DNA of 64,000 bases from Streptomyces echinatus. GTDB taxonomy: Bacteria > Actinomycetota > Actinomycetes > Streptomycetales > Streptomycetaceae. Location of the stretch: assembly GCF_014203595.1 (NCBI RefSeq), contig NZ_JACHJK010000001.1:622582-686581 (forward strand). The letters run 5' to 3'. Of the stretch, positions 1 to 7,491 are shown in pieces (position 1 is the stretch's first letter; the number at the start of each line of letters is the position of its first letter). Below the pieces are notes generated by a model. It did no database searches. It was not told the origin of the DNA and saw nothing but the letters and a program-made list of their open reading frames with translations. Position numbers and translations under genes: made by a program.

Positions 1-44
1 CTAGCCATCGTGGGTTCATGCGGGCCGCCGAGGATGCGGGACTC

Positions 45-1370
45 ATGAGACGTCTCACCCCTGTCCTCGCCCTCGGCGCCCTGCTGCTCGCCGCGCTGCC
101 CGCGCACGCCGCCGACGGCCCCGCGCACCGCGAGAGTTACGGCACCAAGGCGCCGTACTCCCCTGTGCAGAACCCGCGTGGCTACCAGAAGGCCCCGGCC
201 GGTTTCGTTCCCGTCTTCACCGAGAACGTCTCCCGGCACGGGTCCCGGGCGGCCACCGACAGCGAGGACGGGGACCTGATCCTCGCGCTGTGGGACAAGG
301 CCGAGTCGGAGGGTCAACTCACCCGCAGGGGCGAGGAGTTCGGGCCGAAGGTGCGGGCTCTGCAGGCCGCCATGGCGAAGGTCGGCTACGGCAACCTCAG
401 CGGGCGCGGCCGGCAGGAGCTGGCGGCGGCCGCCGTGCGCATGGAGCGGCGGCTGCCGTCGCTGTTCGCGAAGATCGCCGACGACGGGGAGAGGATCGAC
501 GTCGTCAGCTCCGGGCAGGGCCGGGCCGTCGGCAGCGGTACCGAGTTCGCGGACGCGCTCGCCGGTGCCGCCCCCGAGCTGAAGCCGCTGATCGGGCCGG
601 GCCGGACCGACAAGGACCTGCTGTACTTCCACAAGTCGGCGGGCGGGGCCGCCTACCGTGAGTACATCGAGAACGACCAGCGCCTCAAGGACACCCTGAA
701 GGGCATCACCGGCCAGGCCAGGACGCGTGAGGCCGCCCGGTGCGTGCTGCGGAAGATCTTCGAGGAGTCCTTCGTCGAGCGGATCGACGACCAGGTGGGC
801 GCCGCCCAGGCCGTCTACAACCTGTACGCCATCGCCCCGGCGATGAGCGAGGAGAGCCCGGACGGCGGGGGCTGGGGCATGGAGCGCTACATCTCCCCTG
901 CGGACGCGGCCTGGTTCGGCTATCTGTCCGACGCGGAGGACTTCTACGAGAAGGGTCCGGGGTTCCTGGACAGCGACATCACGTACAAGATGGCGGACGT
1001 GCTCCTGGACGACTTCTTCAAGCAGGTCGAGGCCAAGCGGGACGGCACCGGCGGCCTCGGCGCCGAACTCCGCTTCACGCACGCCGAGGAGATCATTCCG
1101 CTGGCCGCGCTGATGGGGCTGCCGGGCAGCACGCGGCCTGCGGCGCCGGGGGAGGCGTACACGTACGCCGACAACCCGTGGCGGGGCGCCTCCGTGGCTC
1201 CCCTGGGTGCCAACATCCAGTGGGACGTCTTCCGCAAGGGCGACCGCTATCTGGTCCGCATGCTCTACAACGAGAAGGAGACGGCCTTCAAGACGGGGTG
1301 CCGTCCCGTCGCGAAGGGCAGCACGTTCTACGACCTGAACGAACTGGAGCGCTGCTTCGGCCGAGGCTGA
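45..1370 (+). CDS. secreted histidine acid phosphatase (MINPP/phytase-like)
   Basis: Predicted exported phosphomonoesterase of the histidine phosphatase superfamily, clade 2 (441 aa). The hallmark RHGSR motif (phospho-accepting His) is at residues 64-68 and the proton-donor tripeptide HAE, as in multiple inositol-polyphosphate phosphatases, at 346-348. I prefer the ATG at 45 over the upstream ATG at 18 because it places an Arg-Arg then Leu/Ala-rich signal peptide ending in AHA at the N-terminus. Substrate is inferred: inositol phosphates or other organic phosphates outside the cell. It stands alone, followed by a GC-rich spacer and the convergent zur gene. Family is well supported; substrate is not. 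Confidence 0.85.
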   Translation: MRRLTPVLALGALLLAALPAHAADGPAHRESYGTKAPYSPVQNPRGYQKAPAGFVPVFTENVSRHGSRAATDSEDGDLILALWDKAESEGQLTRRGEEFGPKVRALQAAMAKVGYGNLSGRGRQELAAAAVRMERRLPSLFAKIADDGERIDVVSSGQGRAVGSGTEFADALAGAAPELKPLIGPGRTDKDLLYFHKSAGGAAYREYIENDQRLKDTLKGITGQARTREAARCVLRKIFEESFVERIDDQVGAAQAVYNLYAIAPAMSEESPDGGGWGMERYISPADAAWFGYLSDAEDFYEKGPGFLDSDITYKMADVLLDDFFKQVEAKRDGTGGLGAELRFTHAEEIIPLAALMGLPGSTRPAAPGEAYTYADNPWRGASVAPLGANIQWDVFRKGDRYLVRMLYNEKETAFKTGCRPVAKGSTFYDLNELERCFGRG

Positions 1371-1576
1371 GCGAAGGGGGCGAGGGGCCAAGGGGCTGGG
1401 AGGCCAAGGGGCCGGGGCCCGGTGGTGGCCGGGTGGGGGGCGCTTGCCCGCGTTGGCGGGGTGCCGCTGCGCCCACCCGTGCCGCCCCAGCGGCACGACT
1501 GCCCGCAACGGCGGCGGCGCATGGCACGACGGACGGTGCCGCAACCCCCTGGGGGCGCGGGGAACTGCGCGATCAG
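1371..1576. repeat. intergenic spacer with Streptomyces interspersed repeat
   Basis: Gene-free 206 bp between two convergent genes. It holds a G-run rich stretch (1377-1440), a 9-bp inverted repeat (GTGCCGCTG at 1461-1469 with CAGCGGCAC at 1488-1496) and, at about 1545-1578, a CCTGGGGGCGCGGGGAAC-type sequence continuing into CTGCGCGA. From memory this sequence recurs between genes in many Streptomyces chromosomes. The hairpin may end transcription from both sides. Confidence 0.5.
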
Positions 1577-1993
1577 TCAGTCGGTCTTCGCCGCGCAGTC
1601 CGCGCACGTGCCGAAGATCTCCACCGTGTGGGCCACGTTGACGTAGCCGTGTTCCGCGGCGATGGCCTCCGCCCACTTCTCCACCGCCGGGCCCTCCACC
1701 TCCACCGCCTTGCCGCAGGTGCGGCAGACCAGGTGGTGGTGGTGTTCGCCGGTCGAGCAGCGGCGGTAGACCGACTCCCCGTCGGACGTGCGCAGGACGT
1801 CGACCTCGCCGGCCTCGGCGAGGGACTGCAGGGTGCGGTAGACCGTGGTCAGACCGACGGAGTCGCCCTTGTGCTTGAGCATGTCGTGCAAGTCCTGCGC
1901 GCTGCGGAACTCGTCGACCTCGTCCAGGGCCGCCGCCACGGCTGCACGCTGGCGGGTCGCGCGGCCCTTCACGGGCGGTCCAGCGGTCGTCAC
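1577..1993 (-). CDS. zur: zinc uptake regulator Zur (Fur family)
   Basis: Zinc-responsive Fur-family repressor, 138 aa. The N-terminal winged helix carries the recognition segment GLTTVYRTLQSLAEAGEVD. The C-terminal half carries the HHHH stretch and two CxxC pairs (CRTC, CADC) expected for structural and regulatory zinc. The start is the GTG at 1993, preceded by GGAGG; longer readings upstream run into znuB. It is encoded with znuBCA, the zinc importer it is expected to repress, in the order found in S. coelicolor. Zinc-bound Zur should bind the boxes upstream of znuA. Assignment as Zur rather than Fur rests on this neighbourhood and the close sequence match I recall. Confidence 0.95.
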   Translation of the reverse strand: MTTAGPPVKGRATRQRAAVAAALDEVDEFRSAQDLHDMLKHKGDSVGLTTVYRTLQSLAEAGEVDVLRTSDGESVYRRCSTGEHHHHLVCRTCGKAVEVEGPAVEKWAEAIAAEHGYVNVAHTVEIFGTCADCAAKTD

Positions 1994-2052
1994 CGTTGCC
2001 TCCTCACGTCTGGCGTCTGCCGGGCCATTGTGCCAGTCCGGGCAGTCCGCGG

Positions 2053-2952
2053 TCAGACGCCGGCTTCCTCCCCCGCCGCCCGCGCGGCCGGAATTGAGCA
2101 CTCCGCCGGGTCTCCGGCGGGCTGGGCCGCGGCCGCCGCGCGGGCGCGCCGCCGGGCCAGCGGGGTGGCCAGCGCGGTCAGTGCCATGAACGTGGCGATG
2201 GTCAGCAGGACGATGGTCGCGCCGGGGGGCACGTCCTGGTAGAAGGACGTGACCGTGCCGCTGACGGTCACGGCCACGCCGATCGCCACGGCGATCACGA
2301 AGGTGACGGTGAAGCTGCGGGTGAGCTGCTGGGCCGCCGCCACGGGCACGACCATCAGCGCGGACACCAGCAGCAGGCCGACGACCCGCATGGCGACCGT
2401 CACGGTCACGGCCGCGGTGACCGCCGTCAGCAGGTTCAGCGCACGCACCGGCAGCCCGGTGACCCGCGCGAACTCCTCGTCCTGGCTGACCGCGAACAGC
2501 TGGCGGCGCAGCCCCAGCGTGACCAGCAGGACGAAGGCGGCCAGGACGCAGATCGCGGTCACGTCGGACGGGGACACCGTGGACAGCGAGCCGAAGAGGT
2601 ACGAGACCAGGTTGGCGCTGGAGCCGCCCGCCACGTTGATCAGCATCACGCCGCCGGCCATACCGCCGTAGAACAGCATGGCCAGGGCGATGTCGCCGCG
2701 CGTCCTGCCGTACCAGCGGATCAGCTCCATCAGGACCGTGCCGAGGACGGAGACGGCCGTCGCCATCCACACGGGGGACGTGGACAGCAGGAAGCCGAGG
2801 CCGACGCCCGTCATGGCCACGTGCCCGATGCCGTCGCCCATCAGGGCCTGGCGGCGCTGGACCAGGTAGATGCCGACCGCGGGCGCGGTGATGCCGACCA
2901 GGACGGCCGCGAGGAGCGCCCGCTGCATGAATGCGTAGTTCAGGAGGTCCAT
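2053..2952 (-). CDS. znuB: zinc ABC transporter permease ZnuB
   Basis: Membrane-spanning subunit of the high-affinity zinc importer, 299 aa, ABC-3 permease family. Several hydrophobic segments are evident, and the early QRRQALMGDGIGHVAMTGVG segment is typical of metal-type ABC-3 permeases. Its ATG shares one base with the znuC stop (TGATG at 2950-2954), so translation is probably coupled. The C-terminus ends in a basic and Ala-rich tail. It should pass Zn2+ delivered by ZnuA using ATP hydrolysis by ZnuC. Manganese-type ABC-3 permeases look similar; the zur context favours zinc. Confidence 0.93.
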   Translation of the reverse strand: MDLLNYAFMQRALLAAVLVGITAPAVGIYLVQRRQALMGDGIGHVAMTGVGLGFLLSTSPVWMATAVSVLGTVLMELIRWYGRTRGDIALAMLFYGGMAGGVMLINVAGGSSANLVSYLFGSLSTVSPSDVTAICVLAAFVLLVTLGLRRQLFAVSQDEEFARVTGLPVRALNLLTAVTAAVTVTVAMRVVGLLLVSALMVVPVAAAQQLTRSFTVTFVIAVAIGVAVTVSGTVTSFYQDVPPGATIVLLTIATFMALTALATPLARRRARAAAAAQPAGDPAECSIPAARAAGEEAGV

Positions 2953-3722
2953 CAGCTCAGCAGTCCCGTGCGGATCGGTTCGGCGCCCTCGGGGGCGTGC
3001 GGGTGTACGTGGTCGTGGCCGGGCAGCGCGTGCTGGCCGACCGCCTGCGGGGGCGGCCCGTCGTGCAGGACGCAGCCGTCGCGCAGGACGACCGCCCGGT
3101 CGATGAGGGGCTCCAGCGGGCCCAGTTCGTGCAGGACGAGCAGGACCGTCGTACCCACCTCGACCTGCTGCCGCAGCGTCCGCGCCAGCACCTCCTGGCT
3201 GGCCAGGTCGACGCCCGCCATCGGCTCGTCCATGATCAGCAGTTCGGGCTCGGCGACCAGCGCGCGGGCGATCAGTACCCGCTGGTGCTGGCCGCCGGAG
3301 AGGGCGGTCACCGAGTCCTTGGCGCGGTCGGCCAGGCCGACGAGCTCCAGGGCGTGGCGTACGGCTTCCCGGTCGGCCTTGCGGAAGACGCCGAAGCGGG
3401 TGCGCGACAGGCGGCCCGAGGAGACGATCTCGGCGACCGTCGCGGGGACACCGCCCGCGGCCGTCGTCCGCTGCGGTACGTAGCCCACGCGCGCCCAGTC
3501 CCGGAAGGACCGGCGCGGGGTGCCGAACAGCTCGACCGTGCCGCCGCTGGCCGGCACCTGGCCGATGATCGTGCGGATCGCCGTGGACTTGCCGGAGCCG
3601 TTGGCGCCCAGCAGCGCGACGACCTCGCCGCGGCCGACGGTCAGATCGATACCGCGCAGCACGGGTCGCGCGCCGAGTTCGGCGGTCACCCCGCGCAGGG
3701 CTACGACGGGTTCACTGGTCAT
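2952..3722 (-). CDS. znuC: zinc ABC transporter ATP-binding protein ZnuC
   Basis: ATPase of the zinc importer, 256 aa. Walker A reads GANGSGKST, the signature is LSGGQ followed by HQRVLIARAL, and Walker B is LLIMDEP with the expected D-loop and switch His (VLHELG). The C-terminus is His/Pro-rich (HALPGHDHVHPHAPEG), which may bind metal. The ATG at 3722 has GGGAGAG upstream; in-frame sequence further upstream is a shadow of znuA. It lies 17 bp downstream of znuA and overlaps znuB by one base. Confidence 0.95.
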   Translation of the reverse strand: MTSEPVVALRGVTAELGARPVLRGIDLTVGRGEVVALLGANGSGKSTAIRTIIGQVPASGGTVELFGTPRRSFRDWARVGYVPQRTTAAGGVPATVAEIVSSGRLSRTRFGVFRKADREAVRHALELVGLADRAKDSVTALSGGQHQRVLIARALVAEPELLIMDEPMAGVDLASQEVLARTLRQQVEVGTTVLLVLHELGPLEPLIDRAVVLRDGCVLHDGPPPQAVGQHALPGHDHVHPHAPEGAEPIRTGLLS

Positions 3723-3739
3723 CTTCTCTCCCGTGCCGG

Positions 3740-4705
3740 TCACTTGGCGCCCAGGGCCTGCTGGAGTGCCTTCAGGTTGGCCCGCTGGACGGCGAAATAG
3801 TCCTTGCCGCGGGACTGGTCCGTGATGCCCTCGAGCGGGTCGAGGACGTCGGTCCTCAGGCCCGCGTCGCCCGCGACGGTCTTGGCGGTCTTGTCGCTCA
3901 CGAGGGTCTCGTAGAAGACGGTGGTGACGCCGTCCGCCCTGGCCATCTCCTCCAGGTCCCGGATCCGGGCGCCGCTCGGCTCGGCCTCGGGGTCGAGACC
4001 GGCGACGGCCTCCTCGGTCAGGCCGTAGCGCTCGGCGAGGTAGCCGAAGGCGGCGTGCGTGGTGATGAAGACCTTGCTCTTCGTGTCCGCGAGGCCGTTC
4101 GCGAACTCGGTGTTCAGCCCGTTCAGCTGCTTCACCAGGGCCGCGGTGTTCTTCTCGTAGTCGGCCGCGTGCTCGGGGTCGGCCTTCCCGAAGGCCTTGC
4201 CGACCCCCTCGGCGACCTGGGCGTAGCGCACCGGGTCGAGCCAGAGGTGCGGGTCCTTGCCCGTCTCCTCGTGCTCGCCGGCGTGGCTGTCGTCGTGCTC
4301 GGCCGCGTGGCCGCCGACCTCGGTGCCGTGCTCCTCCAGCGAGGTCAGGGAGGCCGCGTCGATCTTGACGTCGACCGGGGACTGGGCCACCGCGTCGTCG
4401 ACGGAGGGCTGGAGGCCCTTCAGGTACAGGACCGCGTCGGACTCCTCCAGGGAGGCGATCTGCCGGGGGCTGATCTCCAGGTCGTGCGGTTCCTGGCCGG
4501 GGGAGGTGAGGGTGGTGACGTTCACGTGCTCCCCGCCTATCCGCTCGGCGAGGAAGGCCATCGGGTAGAACGAGGCGACGACGTCGAACTTGCTCGTGTT
4601 GGCGGCCACCGCCGTGCCGCCGGAGCAGGCGGAGAGGGTGCCGATGCCGAGCGCGGTGGCCGCGGCGACCGCGGCGGCGGGTATGAGGCGTCGTCGTACG
4701 TTCAT
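3740..4705 (-). CDS. znuA: zinc ABC transporter substrate-binding lipoprotein ZnuA
   Basis: Cluster A-I metal-binding lipoprotein, 321 aa. A short Arg-rich start, hydrophobic core and LSAC lipobox give a lipidated Cys anchored to the membrane surface. A His/Asp/Glu-rich insertion (about residues 125-145, with [15 protein letters not shown]) is the loop typical of zinc-specific ZnuA proteins, and it is followed by the conserved KDPHLWLDP ligand motif. I chose the ATG at 4705; a longer reading from 4723 would extend across the upstream regulatory palindrome. It is the first gene of znuA-znuC-znuB and carries the Zur-box-like sites at its 5' end. Confidence 0.95.
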   Translation of the reverse strand: MNVRRRLIPAAAVAAATALGIGTLSACSGGTAVAANTSKFDVVASFYPMAFLAERIGGEHVNVTTLTSPGQEPHDLEISPRQIASLEESDAVLYLKGLQPSVDDAVAQSPVDVKIDAASLTSLEEHGTEVGGHAAEHDDSHAGEHEETGKDPHLWLDPVRYAQVAEGVGKAFGKADPEHAADYEKNTAALVKQLNGLNTEFANGLADTKSKVFITTHAAFGYLAERYGLTEEAVAGLDPEAEPSGARIRDLEEMARADGVTTVFYETLVSDKTAKTVAGDAGLRTDVLDPLEGITDQSRGKDYFAVQRANLKALQQALGAK

Positions 4706-4719
4706 GACAGTCATTTTCA
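4705..4719. promoter_or_regulatory. Zur box 1 (putative)
   Basis: TGACAGTCATTTTCA, an imperfect 7-1-7 palindrome close to the Streptomyces Zur consensus TGAAAATNATTTTCA. It abuts the znuA start codon, so bound Zur would block the start region. Confidence 0.7.
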
Positions 4720-4726
4720 ACAAACA

Positions 4727-4741
4727 TGGAAACCGTTGTCA
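4727..4741. promoter_or_regulatory. Zur box 2 (putative)
   Basis: TGGAAACCGTTGTCA matches the TGnAAAnnnTTnTCA pattern. Its centre is 22 bp (two helical turns) from box 1, so two Zur dimers could bind on the same DNA face. It lies in the znuA/glyS divergent spacer. Confidence 0.65.
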
Positions 4742-4865
4742 ACAACGCTCGTCAGACGGTCTGGGCAGGGGCCGATTTGGTCGTGGGGGAGCCTGCGCCG
4801 GTAACCTGAATCATTCGCTGGAAGCATCTCGCTTCAACGCCCGTCGTCGTAATGAAGAGAGCACC

Positions 4866-6248
4866 GTGGCCGCCGACAAGATCGACACCATCGTCAGCCT
4901 GAGCAAGCGCCGTGGCTTCGTTTTCCCGTGCAGTGAGATCTACGGCGGACAGCGTGCCGCCTGGGACTACGGACCCCTGGGTGTCGAGCTCAAGGAGAAC
5001 ATCAAGCGTCAGTGGTGGCGCTACATGGTGACGTCGCGCGAGGACGTCGTCGGTATCGACTCGTCCGTCATCCTGGCCTCGGAGGTCTGGGTCGCCTCCG
5101 GCCACGTCGCCACCTTCACGGACCCGCTGACCGAGTGCACCTCGTGTCACAAGCGGTTCCGTGCCGACCACCTTGAAGAGGCGTACGAGGAGAAGAAGGG
5201 TCACGCCCCGGCGAACGGCCTGGCGGACATCAACTGCCCGAACTGTGGCAACAAGGGCCAGTTCACCGAGCCCAAGCAGTTCTCGGGTCTCCTCTCCACC
5301 CACCTCGGCCCGACCCAGGACTCCGGTTCCGTCGCCTACCTGCGTCCCGAGACCGCCCAGGGCATCTTCACCAACTTCGCCCAGGTGCAGACCACCTCGC
5401 GCCGCAAGCCGCCGTTCGGCATCGCCCAGATGGGCAAGTCGTTCCGCAACGAGATCACGCCGGGCAACTTCATCTTCCGCACCCGCGAGTTCGAGCAGAT
5501 GGAGATGGAGTTCTTCGTCAAGCCCGGCGAGGACGAGCAGTGGCAGGAATACTGGATGGAGCAGCGCTGGAACTGGTACCGGGGCCTGGGTCTCCGTGAG
5601 GAGAACATGCGCTGGTACGAGCACCCGAAGGAGAAGCTCTCCCACTACTCCAAGCGCACCGCCGACATCGAGTACCGCTTCCAGTTCGGCGGCTCGGAGT
5701 GGGGCGAGCTGGAGGGTGTCGCCAACCGCACCGACTACGACCTCGGCGCCCACGCCAAGGCCTCCGGCCAGGACCTCTCCTACTTCGACCAGGAGGCCGG
5801 CGAGCGCTGGACGCCGTACGTCATCGAGCCGGCGGCGGGTGTCGGCCGCACCATGCTGGCCTTCCTGCTCGACGCGTACGTCGAGGACGAGGCGCCGAAC
5901 GCCAAGGGCAAGATGGAGAAGCGGACCGTGCTGCGGCTCGACCACCGTCTGGCCCCGGTGAAGGTGGCGGTGCTGCCGCTGTCCCGGAACCCGGAGCTGT
6001 CCCCGAAGGCGAAGGGGCTCGCGCAGGCGCTGCGGCAGAACTGGAACATCGAGTTCGACGACGCCGGTGCGATCGGGCGCCGCTACCGTCGTCAGGACGA
6101 GATCGGTACGCCGTTCTGTGTGACCGTCGACTTCGACACGCTCGAGGACAACGCCGTGACCGTGCGTGAGCGTGACTCGATGAAGCAGGAGCGGGTGTCT
6201 CTCGACCAGATCGAGGGCTACCTGGCCCAGCGCCTCGTCGGCTGCTGA
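4866..6248 (+). CDS. glyS: glycyl-tRNA synthetase (alpha2 type)
   Basis: Class II aminoacyl-tRNA synthetase charging tRNA-Gly, 460 aa, the usual length for the dimeric single-chain bacterial/eukaryotic-type enzyme. The sequence shows the N-terminal [16 protein letters not shown] block, a zinc-binding CTSC / CPNC insertion, class II motif 2 ([19 protein letters not shown]) and motif 3 (GVGRTMLAF), and a C-terminal anticodon-binding domain beginning near [10 protein letters not shown]. The GTG at 4866 follows GAAGAGA; in-frame upstream sequence shows no family similarity. It is divergent from znuA and ends in a strong terminator. Confidence 0.97.
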   Translation: MAADKIDTIVSLSKRRGFVFPCSEIYGGQRAAWDYGPLGVELKENIKRQWWRYMVTSREDVVGIDSSVILASEVWVASGHVATFTDPLTECTSCHKRFRADHLEEAYEEKKGHAPANGLADINCPNCGNKGQFTEPKQFSGLLSTHLGPTQDSGSVAYLRPETAQGIFTNFAQVQTTSRRKPPFGIAQMGKSFRNEITPGNFIFRTREFEQMEMEFFVKPGEDEQWQEYWMEQRWNWYRGLGLREENMRWYEHPKEKLSHYSKRTADIEYRFQFGGSEWGELEGVANRTDYDLGAHAKASGQDLSYFDQEAGERWTPYVIEPAAGVGRTMLAFLLDAYVEDEAPNAKGKMEKRTVLRLDHRLAPVKVAVLPLSRNPELSPKAKGLAQALRQNWNIEFDDAGAIGRRYRRQDEIGTPFCVTVDFDTLEDNAVTVRERDSMKQERVSLDQIEGYLAQRLVGC

Positions 6249-6270
6249 CGCCCGGCTCCGGCCGCCCTCC

Positions 6271-6289
6271 CCGGGGGCTCCGCCCCCGG
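6271..6289. repeat. GGGGGC-TCC-GCCCCC hairpin
   Basis: Perfect 8-bp stem (CCGGGGGC at 6271-6278 with GCCCCCGG at 6282-6289) and a 3-nt loop, just after the glyS stop. This short hairpin type is common between Streptomyces genes. Confidence 0.6.
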
Positions 6290-6299
6290 CCCCCCACCC

Positions 6300-6344
6300 C
6301 GCCCACCCACCACCCGACTCGCTCGGCTGGTGGGTGGGCGTTTT
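6300..6344 (+). terminator. intrinsic terminator after glyS
   Basis: A perfect 13-bp stem (CGCCCACCCACCA at 6300-6312 pairing with 6328-6340) and a 15-nt loop, followed directly by TTTT at 6341-6344. A U-tract is uncommon in this GC-rich DNA, so this is one of the clearest terminators in the window. Convergent transcription from 6406 also ends here. Confidence 0.85.
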
Positions 6345-6405
6345 GGCGCCGGCGCGCTGCCCTCGTCCCCCGTTCTGCGGGAGGGGGCGGCTCGTGGCGG
6401 GTGTT

Positions 6406-6747
6406 TCAGGGGCTGCGTACGGTCAGTTCGCAGTGGCCGTCCTTGCAGGAGCGCTGCAGGCGGCCCCTGGAGACGGTCTGCAGCAGTCCGATCGCCCAGC
6501 ACATCGGGCAGCCGCGCAACGCGAGCAGGCCGGCCGGCAGGAGCAGCAGGCTGACCGGCCCGACGGCCGGCAGGCAGGCGAACGAGGCGATCAGCGCGCC
6601 GAATCCCAGCGCCCCGCGCACCAGGTGCCGGGGCAGCGAGGCGCTCGCGAAGTCGGGGCCCGCGGGTTTCGTGCCGGCCGTCGCTCGGGGGTCCGGGGTC
6701 TTCCTGGCGGCCGCTGTGTCGGGGGTCTCGGTCCTTCTAGCGGACAT
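6406..6747 (-). CDS. Cys-rich small membrane protein, sigma-coupled
   Basis: Uncharacterised 113-aa protein. The first 40 residues are polar. Two hydrophobic stretches follow (about 45-64 and 66-90). The second contains RGCPMCWAIG (CxxC), and a cytosolic or external tail carries CKDGHC. The ATG at 6747 has GGAGG five bases upstream; an in-frame GTG at 6753 is too close to that site. Its start lies inside the 3' end of the ECF sigma gene (11-bp overlap), implying translational coupling. A membrane protein with paired cysteines downstream of a sigma factor could be a redox-responsive partner or anti-sigma factor. That is inference; it shows no canonical ZAS anti-sigma motif. Confidence 0.75.
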   Translation of the reverse strand: MSARRTETPDTAAARKTPDPRATAGTKPAGPDFASASLPRHLVRGALGFGALIASFACLPAVGPVSLLLLPAGLLALRGCPMCWAIGLLQTVSRGRLQRSCKDGHCELTVRSP

Positions 6748-7330
6748 CGCCACCTCCGGGCGCCGCGTCGGACGTGGTGCGGAGCGTCTGGTGGACCGCC
6801 GCGCGGGCGCGGTGCAGGCGGGATTTCATCGCCGCCGTGCTGAGGCCCAGCGCATGGGCGACCGCCCGTCCGCTGTGGCCCTGCAGATCCCGCATGACCA
6901 GCACCCGGCGCTGGTCCGGTGGCAGGGCGGCGACCGCCGCCGCCACCCTGCCCGCCTCCAGTCGGCGCAGCACCTCGTCCTCGGCCGACTCCACGGCCGT
7001 CTCCACGGCGGTGTCCAGGGCGGTGTCCGGCAGCACCGCCCGGGCCCGCGCCGCCGTCCGCGCGCGCCGCAGGCACTCGTTGCGGACGATGCGGAACATC
7101 CACGACGCCAGCGCGCCGGAGGCCCGCAGCATCCCGATCTTCCGGTACAGGATGATCAGGGCCTCCTGTGCCGCGTCCTCGGCGTCCTCCGGTGTCGCGC
7201 ACAGGGCGTGGGCGAAGCGCCGTACGTTCGGGTGGGAGCCCGACACCAGCGCGGCGATCGCGTCGACGTCACCGCGCTGCGCGGCGACGACCAGCCGGTC
7301 GCCGGGCCAGGCCGTTCCGCTCACGCTCAC
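6737..7330 (-). CDS. ECF (group 4) RNA polymerase sigma factor
   Basis: Sigma-70 family ECF factor, 197 aa. Region 2 spans about residues 20-90 (HALCATPEDAEDAAQEALII, then ASWMFRIVRNECLRRAR) and region 4 about 130-180, with PPDQRRVLVMRDLQGHSG followed by an HTH (ALGLSTAAMKSRLHRAR). No C-terminal extension is present. The GTG at 7330 has GGAGGG upstream and overlaps the stop of a 26-codon ORF by four bases (GTGA); a second GTG at 7324 is less well spaced. It lies between that micro-ORF and a Cys-rich membrane protein in one apparent operon. No standard zinc-finger anti-sigma gene adjoins it, so how it is controlled is open. Confidence 0.93.
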   Translation of the reverse strand: MSVSGTAWPGDRLVVAAQRGDVDAIAALVSGSHPNVRRFAHALCATPEDAEDAAQEALIILYRKIGMLRASGALASWMFRIVRNECLRRARTAARARAVLPDTALDTAVETAVESAEDEVLRRLEAGRVAAAVAALPPDQRRVLVMRDLQGHSGRAVAHALGLSTAAMKSRLHRARAAVHQTLRTTSDAAPGGGDVR

Positions 7331-7407
7331 CTCGCCCTCCGCCTGATGGCGACCGCACAGGTGCAGAGCAGCACCAAGCCGACGGTGATACCGATACCAA
7401 GGATCAC
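7327..7407 (-). CDS. 26-aa membrane micro-ORF upstream of ECF sigma
   Basis: Very short ORF starting at GTG 7407 with an ideal AGGAGG and 5-nt spacer. It encodes 26 residues forming one transmembrane helix (ILGIGITVGLVLLCTCAVAI) with a basic RRRAR tail. Its TGA overlaps the sigma-factor GTG by four bases. The strong ribosome-binding site, the hydrophobic composition and the coupling argue that it is translated. It could be a leader controlling sigma translation, or a membrane microprotein acting on the sigma factor or its partner. No family is recognised. Confidence 0.65.
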   Translation of the reverse strand: MILGIGITVGLVLLCTCAVAIRRRAR

Positions 7408-7420
7408 GAAAACCTCCTGT

Positions 7421-7448
7421 GCCCGTACCGACGGCCGCCGGTACGGGC
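7421..7448. promoter_or_regulatory. 9-bp stem-loop ahead of micro-ORF
   Basis: GCCCGTACC (7421-7429) and GGTACGGGC (7440-7448) form a perfect stem with a 10-nt loop. On the minus strand it ends immediately before the AGGAGG of the micro-ORF at 7407 and follows the chitinase stop at 7492. It may be the chitinase terminator, an operator, or a structure limiting access to the ribosome-binding site. Confidence 0.5.
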
Positions 7449-7491
7449 ATAAGAGGCGCGAGCCGCCCGGAAGGATTCACCGGGCGGTGCT

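Noticed and set aside
1577..2770. Zur as a 397-aa fusion protein
   Set aside because: The upstream two thirds is a shadow of znuB; GTG 1993 with GGAGG is the real start.
2952..4745. ZnuC as a 597-aa protein
   Set aside because: N-terminal part is znuA read in the wrong frame; ATG 3722 has its own ribosome-binding site.
4752..5945. 397-codon minus-strand reading frame
   Set aside because: Antisense to glyS, whose class II synthetase motifs are unambiguous.
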